Part shown: positions 6,574-14,005 of the stretch, piece by piece
How positions within the stretch are numbered: position 1 is the first letter of the stretch
How the letters are laid out: each line of letters begins with the position of its first letter
Assembly: GCA_903912585.1 (NCBI GenBank)
Contig: CAIWHY010000274.1
Location: 1 to 21,338, forward strand
Direction: 5' to 3'
DNA: 21,338 nt
From: an uncultured Thermoleophilia bacterium
Lineage (GTDB): Bacteria; Actinomycetota; Thermoleophilia; UBA2241
Translations under genes and position numbers: made by a program
Notes under the pieces: model-generated
Seen by the model: the letters and a program-made list of their open reading frames with translations, nothing else
What the model was told of the DNA's origin: nothing
Databases searched by the model: none

Positions 6574-7416
6574 TCAGCGCCGCGGCGCCGCGGTCAACCG
6601 CGGCGCCGTCCTCATGCGGCTGCCGAACGTGCCCAGCGACTCGCCCCAATAGACGGCGATGCGCGGCATGGCAAAGCGCCCGTGCGGCGTGGCGCGCCCG
6701 TAGCGGATGGACGTAGCGCCGAAGTAGCCGGCCGCACGCACGGCGCGCATCACGCGGCTGTCGTAGATGCCGCCCGGGTAGCAGAGGAAGTCGACCGGTA
6801 CGTGGAAGCGGTGCTTGAGGATGCGCTTGGACTCGACGAGTTGGTAACGCAGCTGGGACGACGACAGGTGAGTGAGCAGCGGATGGGTGAGCGTGTGCGA
6901 GTCCACCTCCCAGCCCCAGGCGATCATCCGCCGGATCATCGCCCCCGACAGCGGCGTGCCGCTGTGGACGACGAGGTTGAGCACGGCGGGGTAGTGATAG
7001 CGATGCAGCAGGTGCGCGGCGTTGGCGTACTGATCGAGGTAGCCGTCGTCGAAGCTGAGCACGACCGGCCGGCGGGGGAGCTTGGCGCGCCCGGTCCAGG
7101 CATCCCACACCTGCCCGAGCGTGACCGGGTGGTAGCCGTAGCGATGCAGGTACGAGAGCTGGCTCGCGAACTGCGACGTGCCCACGTACATCAGGTAGTA
7201 GCCCGCCTTGTACGACTGCACGTGGTGATACACGAGGATCGGCACCGCCTGCGGGTGCTTGACGAAGGCTCGCGGGGACGACGCCGTCGCGGCGGCAGAG
7301 GGCGCTCGCGTGGCGGCCAGCGCGCCGCAGGTCGCGAGCAGGAGTGCGAAGCAGGTGACGGCGAGCCGCAGGCGGCGTCGCGGGGTCGGGGGGTGGGGGC
7401 CGGAGAGCACGAGCAT
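6574..7416 (-). CDS. Secreted NodB-type polysaccharide deacetylase
   Basis: 280 residues. A basic N-terminus (PRRRLRLA) followed by a hydrophobic run with AATRA suggests a signal peptide or membrane anchor ending near residue 35-40. The carbohydrate esterase 4 (NodB) fold follows: VPILVYHHV, then LSFDDGYLDQ with the catalytic and metal-binding D123-D124, DSHTLTHP with the metal histidines, and CYPGG. Members remove acetyl groups from peptidoglycan, chitin-like or exopolysaccharide chains outside the cell. Its start is leaderless: TAAAAT lies six bases upstream of the ATG with no ribosome site. It stands alone between tatA and the DUF296 gene. Confidence 0.9.
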   Translation of the reverse strand: MLVLSGPHPPTPRRRLRLAVTCFALLLATCGALAATRAPSAAATASSPRAFVKHPQAVPILVYHHVQSYKAGYYLMYVGTSQFASQLSYLHRYGYHPVTLGQVWDAWTGRAKLPRRPVVLSFDDGYLDQYANAAHLLHRYHYPAVLNLVVHSGTPLSGAMIRRMIAWGWEVDSHTLTHPLLTHLSSSQLRYQLVESKRILKHRFHVPVDFLCYPGGIYDSRVMRAVRAAGYFGATSIRYGRATPHGRFAMPRIAVYWGESLGTFGSRMRTAPRLTAAPRR

Positions 7417-7422
7417 GACTGG

Positions 7423-7428
7423 ATTTTA
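7423..7428 (-). promoter_or_regulatory. -10 box TAAAAT, leaderless start of deacetylase
   Basis: On the minus strand TAAAAT is six bases from the ATG at 7416, so the first transcribed base should be the A of the start codon. Confidence 0.65.
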
Positions 7429-7539
7429 CCACGTCGCGAAGCCGGTCTCGCCCGTGTGCGCACTGCCGCCGCGAGGCGCGAGACCGGGCGGCTGGCCCTT
7501 GACAAGGACAGACTTTGCCGTGAATCACCACAAATACGA

Positions 7540-7567
7540 TTGCCTTTGGAAACGAAACGTGTAGAAT
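7540..7567 (+). promoter_or_regulatory. Promoter TTGCCT-N16-TAGAAT facing a gene-free gap
   Basis: The -35-like TTGCCT (7540-7545) and near-consensus TAGAAT (7562-7567) are 16 bases apart in a locally AT-richer stretch. They predict a plus-strand transcript from about 7574, where no protein gene is found. Confidence 0.5.
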
Positions 7568-7573
7568 GCCGCG

Positions 7574-7720
7574 AATCGGAAGGCGATTCCGATGCGAAAT
7601 CGTCCTTGGACACGGCGACGGACCCTTGGATCCGCTTCAGGCGGATGCAGGCGCCGGACACCGACTCCGGGGGAGTGCAGGCGAGGGCGGGGCTCCTACG
7701 AGCTCCGCCCTCGTCGTATT
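7574..7720 (+). ncRNA. Candidate small RNA with four successive hairpins
   Basis: In the 409-base gap between 7416 and 7826 no convincing protein frame exists. From the predicted start at 7574 there are four hairpins in a row: ATCGGAA/TTCCGAT (7575-7593, 5-base loop), ATCCGC/GCGGAT (7630-7646), ACTCC/GGAGT (7664-7676) and a 14-bp stem with one G-U pair and a CTAC loop (7682-7713). The last resembles a terminator, but its tail (TCGTATTCT) is only partly T-rich. It matches no RNA family I recognise. The first repeat, right at the start site, could instead be a DNA operator. Confidence 0.35.
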
Positions 7721-7752
7721 CTGAGGAGGCTCTCGGACACTCCGCCCTCGTC
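7703..7752 (+). repeat. 13-base direct repeat in gene-free gap
   Basis: CTCCGCCCTCGTC occurs at 7703-7715 and 7740-7752. The first copy forms part of the 3' arm of the last hairpin of the candidate small RNA. Significance is unknown in such GC-rich DNA. Confidence 0.4.
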
Positions 7753-7809
7753 CCCTTCAGCCTGCGCTCGCGCGGAGCCCACCCTCGTCCAGTCTTCTTG
7801 CGGGGCGAA

Positions 7810-7824
7810 GCGCCGCTCCGGCGC
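7810..7824 (-). terminator. Hairpin just after the DUF296 gene
   Basis: GCGCCG-CTC-CGGCGC lies directly after the minus-strand stop at 7826. The following minus-strand bases (TTCGCCCC) are a poor U-run, so termination is only likely, not certain. Confidence 0.4.
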
Positions 7825-7825
7825 C

Positions 7826-8269
7826 TCAGAGGTCGAGCAGCTCGAAGCCAGTCGACTGGTCTTCGCGTCGCGTCGCCGTCGAGCCGACGAGCTCGATGAC
7901 CACCACCTCGCCGACCACCCAGGTGCGCACGCCGTTGCGGATGCACCCCGTAGTCACCGCGGTGTCCCGGCCGAACGAGGCGTGCAGGTGCAGCACTGGC
8001 CGGCCGGCTTCGTCGGGGAACAGCGTGCCGGCGCCGACCATCTCGTGCACGTCGTGCAGGACGCGCTCCATCGGCACGATGTCGGCGGCGCGCCCGTCTT
8101 CCGGGCCGACGACGATGCGGCTGCCGCCGTCGGCGCCGCCGAGCAGGAGCACGGCGGCGCGGGTGACGCCTTCGGCGCGCGCCGCCTCCTCGATGCACTC
8201 GTGGACGACGTCGCCGTCCTCGAGCCGGATGATGAGAGCGCGCCCGAGGCTCGCGGTGCTGTACTTCAT
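7826..8269 (-). CDS. DUF296/PPC-domain protein
   Basis: 147 residues, the whole length being one PPC (DUF296) domain. The N-terminus GRALIIRLEDGDVVHECI is typical, AAVLLLGGADG forms the next strand, and HLHASFGRD is the conserved histidine motif that in family structures faces a possible metal or ligand site. In plants the domain joins AT-hook DNA-binding proteins; single-domain bacterial members form trimers of unknown role. AGGAGGT (plus-strand 8275-8281) precedes the ATG and a -10 box TAAGAT lies at 8294-8299. It is divergent from recQ and appears to be a single-gene unit. Confidence 0.88.
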   Translation of the reverse strand: MKYSTASLGRALIIRLEDGDVVHECIEEAARAEGVTRAAVLLLGGADGGSRIVVGPEDGRAADIVPMERVLHDVHEMVGAGTLFPDEAGRPVLHLHASFGRDTAVTTGCIRNGVRTWVVGEVVVIELVGSTATRREDQSTGFELLDL

Positions 8270-8274
8270 GGTCG

Positions 8275-8299
8275 ACCTCCTGTCGCTGCCCGCATCTTA
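8275..8299 (-). promoter_or_regulatory. -10 box and ribosome site of DUF296 gene
   Basis: TAAGAT (8294-8299) on the minus strand predicts a start near 8287, followed by AGGAGGT (8275-8281) five bases before the ATG. The leader is short but not absent, unlike the leaderless genes nearby. Confidence 0.5.
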
Positions 8300-8338
8300 C
8301 GCCGTCCGGACCCGGGCGGCGGAGCCGGGGCCAAGCGA

Positions 8339-8380
8339 GTGAGGCCGGCGGAGCCGGCGGCCGGCGGGTGAGGCCGGCGG
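8339..8380 (+). repeat. 29-base-period repeat in DUF296-recQ intergenic region
   Basis: GTGAGGCCGGCGG occurs at 8339-8351 and 8368-8380 in a very GC-rich spacer between divergent genes. No known element is recognised. Confidence 0.4.
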
Positions 8381-8402
8381 CCCGGCCGTCCGTCAACCTT
8401 GC

Positions 8403-8408
8403 TACACT
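8403..8408 (+). promoter_or_regulatory. -10 box TACACT, leaderless start of recQ
   Basis: TACACT is six bases from the GTG at 8415. No ribosome site is present, consistent with a leaderless mRNA. Confidence 0.55.
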
Positions 8409-8414
8409 CGCAAG

Positions 8415-10457
8415 GTGCCTTCCCTCCCCCGCTCACACGACGCCTCCCCGCCAGCGCCTGCCGGTGTCCCGACCGCCGCGCGCGCCGTCCTGCGCAACGT
8501 GTTCGGGTTCCACGAATACCGCCCCGACCAGGAGGAGGTCGTCGACCACCTGGTCGCCGGCGGCGACGCGTTCGTGCTCATGCCCACCGGCGGCGGCAAG
8601 TCGCTCTGCTACCAGATACCGTCCATGGTGCGCCCCGGCACCGGCATCATCGTGTCGCCGCTCATCTCGCTGATGAAGGACCAGGTCGACGCCCTGCGGG
8701 CGGCCGGCGTGAGCGCCGCCGCCTACAACTCGTCGCTCGACGCAGGCGAGGCCCGCGGCATCCTCCGCGATCTGCACCAGGGCGCGCTCGACCTGCTGTA
8801 CGTTGCACCGGAGACGCTCATGACCGCGTCGTTCCTCGAGCGCCTCCAGGAGATCGCCCGCGACGACGGCGCGAGCGGAGCTTCCGGCGGCTCCGACTCC
8901 AGCGGCGGCGGTGCTTCCGGCGGCGGCTCCGGCGGCGGCTCCGGCGGCTCCGGCGGCGGCGCTTCCGGCGGCATCGCTTTGTTCGCCATCGACGAGGCGC
9001 ACTGCGTCAGCCAGTGGGGCCACGACTTCCGCCCCGAGTACGTGCAGCTGGGTCAGCTGCGCGGCCTGTTCCCCGGCGTGCCCCTGATGGCCTGCACCGC
9101 CACCGCCGACCCGCAGACGCGCGAGGACGTGCGCGAGCGGCTCGGCCTGGCCGGCTCGCCGCTCTTCGTCACCGGCTTCGACCGGCCCAACATCCGCTAC
9201 ACGGTGGTGGACAAGCGCGAGCCCATCCACCAGCTCAAGGCCTTCCTCGCCGGCCGGCCGGGCGACGCCGGCATCGTCTACTGCCTCAGCCGCAAGCGCA
9301 CCGAAGAAGTGGCCGGCAAGCTCGTCGCGGCCGGCGTGCCGGCCGCGGCCTACCACGCCGGCCTCGCCCCGGAGGAGCGCAAGCGCGTCCAGGACGCCTT
9401 CGCGCGCGACGACATCCAGGTGGTCGCCGCCACGGTCGCCTTCGGCATGGGCATCGACAAGAGCAACGTGCGCTTCGTCGTGCACTACGACCTGCCGAAG
9501 TCGGTGGAGAGCTACTACCAGGAGACCGGCCGCTCGGGGCGCGACGGCCTTCCCGCCGAGGCCCTGCTGCTGTTCGGCCTCGGCGACGCCGCCGTCGTGC
9601 GCTCGCTCGTGGAGGGCGTCGGGCGCTTCGGCGCCGCGGATCCGGAGTACCGGCGCGACCCTGAGCAGGTGCGCATCGAGCTGCACAAGCTCAACAGCAT
9701 GGTCGGCTACGCCGAGGGGCTCACCTGCCGGCGCGAGGCGCTGCTCGGCTACTTCGGCGAGCCGTACCCGGCGCCGTGCGGCAACTGCGACATCTGCCTC
9801 GAGCCTCCCGCGACCTACGACGCCACCGAACACGCGCAGATGGCCCTCAGCTGCGTCTACCGGCTCAACCAGAGCTACGGCATCGCCTACGTCATCGACG
9901 TGCTGCGCGGCGTCGAGAACGAGAAGATCCTCGGCCGCGGCCACGACCAGCTGAGCACCTTCGGCATCGGCGCCGACGTCGGCCGCGATCACTGGCAGAG
10001 CCTCTTCCGCCAGCTCATCCACCGCGGCTTCCTCACGCAGGACATCGCGCGGTTCTCGGTGCTGCGGCTCACGGACGCGGCGCGGCCGCTGCTGCGCGGC
10101 GAGCACACGCTGGTGCTGGCCGTGCCGCGCACGCGCGTACCGACCAAGAAACAGCGGAAGGCGGCGGACCGCAGCGCCCGCGCCACCGCACTCGCCGGCC
10201 TCGAGGTCGACGAGGAGCTGTTCGAGCGGCTCCGCACCCTGCGCAAGCAGCTTGCCGACGAGCAGCGCGTGCCCGCCTACGTGGTGTTCAGCGACGCCAC
10301 CCTGGCCGAGATGGCGGCGCGCAAGCCGGCCACGGAGGAGGCGCTGCTCGAGGTGAGCGGCGTCGGCCAGTCAAAGCTGCAGCGCTACGGCGAGGCGTTC
10401 CTCGCGGTGATCGCGGGCTCCGACGAAGGCTTGCTCGCGCCAGGCACGCTCGCCTGA
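8415..10457 (+). CDS. recQ: ATP-dependent DNA helicase RecQ
   Basis: 680 residues, slightly longer than typical RecQ. All expected parts are in order: FHEYRPDQEEVVDHL (Q-motif region), MPTGGGKS Walker A (56-63), SPLISLMKDQVDAL, DEAH box D193-H196 within IDEAHCVSQWGHDFRPEY, MACTATAD, the second RecA domain ending with QETGRSGRDG, the zinc site (C-x16-C-x2-C-x2-C ending CGNCDIC), a winged helix and a C-terminal HRDC domain (about 590-665). It unwinds 3'-5' for recombination repair and fork restart. A Gly/Ser-rich insertion of about 34 residues (153-186) sits just before the DEAH strand. The start is the GTG with leaderless spacing. Confidence 0.95.
   Translation: MPSLPRSHDASPPAPAGVPTAARAVLRNVFGFHEYRPDQEEVVDHLVAGGDAFVLMPTGGGKSLCYQIPSMVRPGTGIIVSPLISLMKDQVDALRAAGVSAAAYNSSLDAGEARGILRDLHQGALDLLYVAPETLMTASFLERLQEIARDDGASGASGGSDSSGGGASGGGSGGGSGGSGGGASGGIALFAIDEAHCVSQWGHDFRPEYVQLGQLRGLFPGVPLMACTATADPQTREDVRERLGLAGSPLFVTGFDRPNIRYTVVDKREPIHQLKAFLAGRPGDAGIVYCLSRKRTEEVAGKLVAAGVPAAAYHAGLAPEERKRVQDAFARDDIQVVAATVAFGMGIDKSNVRFVVHYDLPKSVESYYQETGRSGRDGLPAEALLLFGLGDAAVVRSLVEGVGRFGAADPEYRRDPEQVRIELHKLNSMVGYAEGLTCRREALLGYFGEPYPAPCGNCDICLEPPATYDATEHAQMALSCVYRLNQSYGIAYVIDVLRGVENEKILGRGHDQLSTFGIGADVGRDHWQSLFRQLIHRGFLTQDIARFSVLRLTDAARPLLRGEHTLVLAVPRTRVPTKKQRKAADRSARATALAGLEVDEELFERLRTLRKQLADEQRVPAYVVFSDATLAEMAARKPATEEALLEVSGVGQSKLQRYGEAFLAVIAGSDEGLLAPGTLA
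8871..8973 (+). repeat. Gly/Ser-coding low-complexity insertion in recQ
   Basis: Imperfect tandem GGCGGCTCC-type units code for GGGSGG-like residues 153-186 of RecQ, between motifs Ib and II. The repeat units are multiples of three, so the frame is kept. Confidence 0.75.
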
Positions 10458-10563
10458 CGCACGAGCAGCCGTCGGCCTGCCGTGAAACCGCAAGAGCTGG
10501 TCTGGTCCGGGCTTTTCAGCGCGAGGGCTTTCGCAGTCTGCAGAAACCCGCTCTCCGTGCTCG

Positions 10564-11055
10564 GTGATAGGGTCTCCTGCAGAATGCGGCAGCTGCGCGG
10601 GAGATGTTCTCCTGTCTGCCGACTCCCAGTGGGGCGCGGCCGCGGTCAGTACAACCGGGTGGAGCACGCATGCGTGTCGTCGAGTCATCGGACATGCGCT
10701 GTTCACGGCTGCAAGGGTCGGCGCCGAACAAGCTCCCGGCTCGGCCGTGATCCTTGCGCCGCTCGCCGTCATCCCCGACGCACAGGGGCGCGGCGTGGGC
10801 GGTCTTCTCCTGCGCACCGGCATGCGCTTGCTCCGCGATCGCGGGATCCGACTCGTGTTTCTCGCTGGGCATCCCGGTTACTACCTCCGGCACGGCTTCG
10901 TGCCGGCACGCGCTCACGGATTCACACCGCCGTTCCCGGTGACGCCCGAAGAGGCGTGGATGGTGCGACCGCTCGAAGCGGATGCGCCAGGTGGCACGGG
11001 CGGGGACGTGAGGTGCGCCGACGCCATGAACAAGGCCGAGCACTGGCGAGAGTGA
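10564..11055 (+). CDS. GNAT-family N-acetyltransferase, N-terminus doubtful
   Basis: 163 residues if begun at 10564. From about residue 40 the match to YhbS-like GNAT proteins is good: RVIGHALFTAARVG, then ILAPLAVIPDAQGRGVGGLLLRTGM, which holds the acetyl-CoA loop (QGRGVG), and LAGHPGYYLRHGFVPA with PFPVTPEEAWM near the end. The first 35-40 residues do not look like the usual first strand and helices, and other frames do not restore them. A plausible -10 box (TAGGGT, 10568-10573) lies inside the annotated 5' end and would start a transcript near 10580, after the proposed start codon. This copy may be 5' truncated or decayed. The substrate is not predictable. Confidence 0.6.
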   Translation: MIGSPAECGSCAGDVLLSADSQWGAAAVSTTGWSTHACRRVIGHALFTAARVGAEQAPGSAVILAPLAVIPDAQGRGVGGLLLRTGMRLLRDRGIRLVFLAGHPGYYLRHGFVPARAHGFTPPFPVTPEEAWMVRPLEADAPGGTGGDVRCADAMNKAEHWRE

Positions 11056-11076
11056 CGGTCGCGCAACGCCGCGCGC

Positions 11077-11082
11077 TATCCT
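11077..11082 (+). promoter_or_regulatory. Possible -10 box TATCCT of HAD-membrane pair
   Basis: TATCCT in the spacer after the GNAT gene predicts a start near 11089 and a leader of about 83 bases. No -35 match is seen. Confidence 0.3.
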
Positions 11083-11171
11083 GATGCAAGCGCCTGAGCG
11101 CCGCTCATGCGCGACACGTCGGCTGTCGTGGGTCCGGGAGTGTGCGCGGAGCCGGATCGGAGCGTGAGCCT

Positions 11172-11846
11172 GTGGCCGTGACCGCGGTCATCTTCGACAT
11201 GGACGGTCTCATGTTCGACACCGAGCGCCTCGCTCGCGACGCTTGGCGGCGCGCCATGGCCGAGCATGGCTATGCGCTCGACGATGACTTGTACCTCGCC
11301 GCCGTCGGCCTCACCCTGGAGGGCGCCTGCCGCGTCTTCGTGGACGCCTTCGGACCCGAGCTGCCGATAGACGACGTCGAGGCTGCGAAAGCCGGCTACC
11401 TGCGCGAGATGCTCGAGCCCGGCCCGCCGCTGAAGCACGGGCTTCTGGACCTCCTCGACGGCCTCGAGGCGCTGGGCCTGCCGAAGGCGGTGGCGAGCGC
11501 TACCGCACGTGCCGAGGTCGAGCGCCGGCTGGCCCGCGTCGACCTGCTCGCGCGATTCGGCGGCGTCGTGGGCGGCGACGAGGTCGCGCGGGGGAAGCCG
11601 GCGCCCGACCTCTTCCTGCTGGCCGGCGAGCGACTGGGCGCGAGCCCCGCCGGCTGCATCGTCTTCGAGGACTCCGAGGCGGGAGTGAAGGCGGCTGCGG
11701 CCGCAGGCATGGCGGTCGTGGTGGTGCCGGACCTCGTTGAGCCCTCGCCGTCGGTACGCGCCCTGGCCACGGCGGTTCTTCCCTCGTTGGCGGAGGCCCT
11801 GGAGGTCGTCGGTGCGTGGGGAGGAACGAAGGCGAGCTCATCATGA
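11172..11846 (+). CDS. HAD-superfamily phosphatase, subfamily IA
   Basis: 224 residues from the GTG at 11172; an upstream GTG at 11142 would add ten residues not expected in the family. All HAD motifs are visible: VIFDMDGLMFDTE (nucleophile and acid Asp), a helical cap, VASATAR (motif II Thr/Ser), GKPAPDLFLLA (motif III Lys) and IVFEDSEAGVKAA (motif IV acids). The sequence is of the beta-phosphoglucomutase or phosphoglycolate phosphatase-like type, acting on small phosphorylated metabolites in the cytoplasm; the substrate cannot be told. The stop overlaps the next ATG (ATGA), so the membrane protein gene is translationally coupled. Confidence 0.85.
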   Translation: MAVTAVIFDMDGLMFDTERLARDAWRRAMAEHGYALDDDLYLAAVGLTLEGACRVFVDAFGPELPIDDVEAAKAGYLREMLEPGPPLKHGLLDLLDGLEALGLPKAVASATARAEVERRLARVDLLARFGGVVGGDEVARGKPAPDLFLLAGERLGASPAGCIVFEDSEAGVKAAAAAGMAVVVVPDLVEPSPSVRALATAVLPSLAEALEVVGAWGGTKASSS

Positions 11847-12280
11847 CTCGCGCCCGCACGCCGATCGTGGTCCTCTCCACTGCCTGCCTACTCTGGTGCA
11901 TCGCCGCCGGCTTGCTGCTCTGGTCCATACCGCTCGGTTCATCTGAGTCGCAGTCGGCGTCGGCGAAGGTGGTGGACGGGCAGACGATCGTCTCGTCAGG
12001 CCCCGTCGTGGCAGGCCCAGGGCAGTCGTTTGCCTCTGAGTCGGCATTGGGCCCGCTGCCCCTCATCGTTCCAGTCGTGCTGGCGGGCATCGCGACATGG
12101 TCGGCACTCAGGCGCCACAGGTGGGCCCTGATCAGCGCGACCGTCCTGCTCGCCTTCTTCACCTTCATCACCGGATTCTCGATCGGCCTGTTCTACCTGC
12201 CGGCCGCGGCCTCGCTCGTGGTGGCCTGCGTCGTCGCGCTGGCCGCACCAGACAGTCCGCCAGGCGCAGCGGGTAGATAA
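11843..12280 (+). CDS. Small integral membrane protein, unknown function
   Basis: 145 residues from the ATG at 11843, chosen because it shares ATGA with the HAD stop; a start at 11816 is less likely. Four hydrophobic segments are visible: about 7-30 (IVVLSTACLLWCIAAGLLLW), then a polar outside loop of about 35 residues, LPLIVPVVLAGIATW, a third (ALISATVLLAFFTFITGFSI) and a fourth near the C-terminus. I recognise no family. Similar four-helix proteins are common orphans in Actinobacteria. It is probably co-expressed with the HAD phosphatase. Confidence 0.65.
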   Translation: MTRARTPIVVLSTACLLWCIAAGLLLWSIPLGSSESQSASAKVVDGQTIVSSGPVVAGPGQSFASESALGPLPLIVPVVLAGIATWSALRRHRWALISATVLLAFFTFITGFSIGLFYLPAAASLVVACVVALAAPDSPPGAAGR

Positions 12281-12327
12281 GCGGGACGTGCTCCCGACCG
12301 GCGCGTCGAGCAGACCAGCCCGAACGG

Positions 12328-12333
12328 TAGAAT
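12328..12333 (+). promoter_or_regulatory. -10 box TAGAAT upstream of glycosyltransferase-cupin pair
   Basis: TAGAAT predicts a start near 12340. The leader before 12405 holds two perfect small hairpins, GGGCC-GGC-GGCCC (12351-12363) and CCACG-AAGG-CGTGG (about 12384-12397), which could tune translation. Confidence 0.4.
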
Positions 12334-12404
12334 GAGGCCGAAGGCACGATGGGCCGGCGGCCCACGCGCGACACGTCAGACCGCCACGAAGGCGTGGTGT
12401 CCGG

Positions 12405-13619
12405 ATGCAGCAAAGACCGATCTCCAGGCGCATGCTGTTCACCTTCGCGGGGGGAAGCGGGCACCTGGAGCCGCTCATCCCCCTCGCGCGCGCGGCAGAG
12501 GCGAAGCGCCACAGCGTCGCCTTCGCGGGCCGTCCCTGGATGGTCCCGCTTGTCGAAGCAGCCGGATTCCCCGCATTCGTCGCGGGGTCGGACGCCGGCC
12601 TCACGCCAGAGCGCCTGCCGCTGGCAGACGCTGATCTCGACCAGGACATGCGCGACGTCGGGAGCGGCTTCGGCGGTCGCATCGCGCGCGAGCGGGCGGC
12701 CGACATCCTCTCGCTGTGCGCCCAGTGGCGGCCCGACCTGCTCGTGTGCGAGGAGTTCGACTTCGGCGCGATGGTCGTCGCCGAGCGGCTTGGGCTGCCG
12801 CACGCGACCGTGCTCGTCAGCGCCACCGGCGCCTTCGTGCGCCCCGAGCTCGTGGCCGGACCACTGGACGAAGTCCGCGCCGAGCACGGCCTGCCGGGCG
12901 ATCACAGCCTCGCGATGCTCGGCCGCTATCTCGTTCTGACGCCCTTCCCGCCGAGCCTGCGCGATCCCGCCTTCCCGCTGCCGACGACGGCACACCATCT
13001 GCGTCTGCTCACGCCCGCCGCCGGTCCGGAAGAAGCCGCTGCGCCGTGGTCGACGCCTCATGGCGGCGCGCCGACCGTGTACTTCACGCTCGGCACCGTC
13101 TACAACATGGAGTCCGGCGACCTGTTCCAGCGCATGCTGGCGGGACTCCGCGAACTTCCGATCGACCTCATCGTCACCGTGGGGCGAGACCTCGACCCGG
13201 ACGAGCTGGGCCCGCAGCCGGCCAACGTCCACATCGAACGGTTCGTTCCCGAGGCGACGCTGTTGCCTCACTGCGACCTGGTCGTATCGCACGCCGGCTC
13301 GGGCAGCGTGCTGGGCGCCCTTGCGCATGGGCTGCCGATGGTGCTGCTCCCGATCGGCGCAGACCAACCGCTGAATGCGGCGCGCTGTCAGGCACTGGGA
13401 GTCGCGGAAGTGCTCGACGCCGTGGGCGCGACGCCGGAGATGGTGCGCGCGGCCGTGTCGCGCGTGCTTGCCGACGCCGGCTTTCGAGGTCGCGCCCAGC
13501 GCCTGCGCCACGAGATCGCCGCTCTGCCGGGGCCAGAGCACGCGGTCACGCTCCTCGAACGGCTCGCATCGAAGCGAGCGCCACTCCGCCCCGGAAGCAC
13601 AGAGAGGAGAGCACGATGA
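12405..13619 (+). CDS. GT1-type (UGT/MGT-like) glycosyltransferase
   Basis: 404 residues. The N-terminal FTFAGGSGHLEPLIPLARAA is the acceptor-domain signature of the macrolide/UDP-glycosyltransferase family, and HAGSGSVLGALAHGLP followed by PIGADQPLNAARC is the donor-sugar signature near the C-terminus, so both GT-B domains are complete. These enzymes move a sugar from a nucleotide donor to small hydrophobic acceptors. An internal ATG at 12432 fits family N-termini and may be the real start. The stop overlaps the cupin ATG (ATGA). No polyketide, peptide or deoxysugar genes are nearby, so a self-standing modification or detoxification role is as likely as natural product synthesis. Confidence 0.85.
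   Translation: MQQRPISRRMLFTFAGGSGHLEPLIPLARAAEAKRHSVAFAGRPWMVPLVEAAGFPAFVAGSDAGLTPERLPLADADLDQDMRDVGSGFGGRIARERAADILSLCAQWRPDLLVCEEFDFGAMVVAERLGLPHATVLVSATGAFVRPELVAGPLDEVRAEHGLPGDHSLAMLGRYLVLTPFPPSLRDPAFPLPTTAHHLRLLTPAAGPEEAAAPWSTPHGGAPTVYFTLGTVYNMESGDLFQRMLAGLRELPIDLIVTVGRDLDPDELGPQPANVHIERFVPEATLLPHCDLVVSHAGSGSVLGALAHGLPMVLLPIGADQPLNAARCQALGVAEVLDAVGATPEMVRAAVSRVLADAGFRGRAQRLRHEIAALPGPEHAVTLLERLASKRAPLRPGSTERRAR
13604..13609 (+). promoter_or_regulatory. Ribosome binding site of cupin gene
   Basis: GAGGAG is six bases before the ATG at 13616, inside the 3' end of the glycosyltransferase gene. It decides the start of the cupin gene. Confidence 0.7.
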
Positions 13620-13960
13620 GCAACGAACAGGTGGCGCATGAGACGCAAGGCGTCACGTCGCAGTTGCTTGCAACGGTCGACCTGGGCCCTGAGATCGAGG
13701 GCATGGCCGGGCGCCGACTGCGCATGCGTCTGGTGACCTTCGCGCCCGGAGGCGTCTTCGGCCCGCTCCACGACCACAAGGGCAGGCCCGGCACCGTCTA
13801 CATCCTGCAGGGAACGATCACCGACCATCGCGATGGAGTCGCCACGGACTTCGGGCCCGGAGTGGGCTGGCCCGAGGACAGGAACACCACGCACTGGCTC
13901 GAGAACAGAGGAACGACTCCGGCGGTGGAGATCTCGGTCGACATCGTCAGGCAAGAATAA
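13616..13960 (+). CDS. Small cupin-domain protein
   Basis: 114 residues. A single cupin barrel: GPLHDHKGRPGTVYILQGTI carries the first metal-binding motif (H-x-H, then Glu replaced by Thr/Val region), and WPEDRNTTHWLENRG supplies the second motif histidine. Family members may bind metal or act as sugar isomerases, dioxygenases or sensors; this one is too short and general to assign. The start uses GAGGAG and an ATGA overlap with the glycosyltransferase stop, so both are made together. The frame is also open far upstream through the glycosyltransferase gene, but that part is not coding. Confidence 0.75.
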   Translation: MSNEQVAHETQGVTSQLLATVDLGPEIEGMAGRRLRMRLVTFAPGGVFGPLHDHKGRPGTVYILQGTITDHRDGVATDFGPGVGWPEDRNTTHWLENRGTTPAVEISVDIVRQE

Positions 13961-14005
13961 GCTCAGGCCCGAGATCCAACGCGGACGGAGCCCAGCCGCC
14001 GTGCC

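Noticed and set aside
7499..7504. TTGACA as a -35 box for the candidate small RNA
   Set aside because: No TANNNT box lies 16-18 bases downstream. The TTGCCT/TAGAAT pair fits better.
7592..8371. Plus-strand frame of 259 codons over the DUF296 gene
   Set aside because: Composition is Arg/Pro-rich shadow sequence, and the minus strand has a real PPC domain with a ribosome site.
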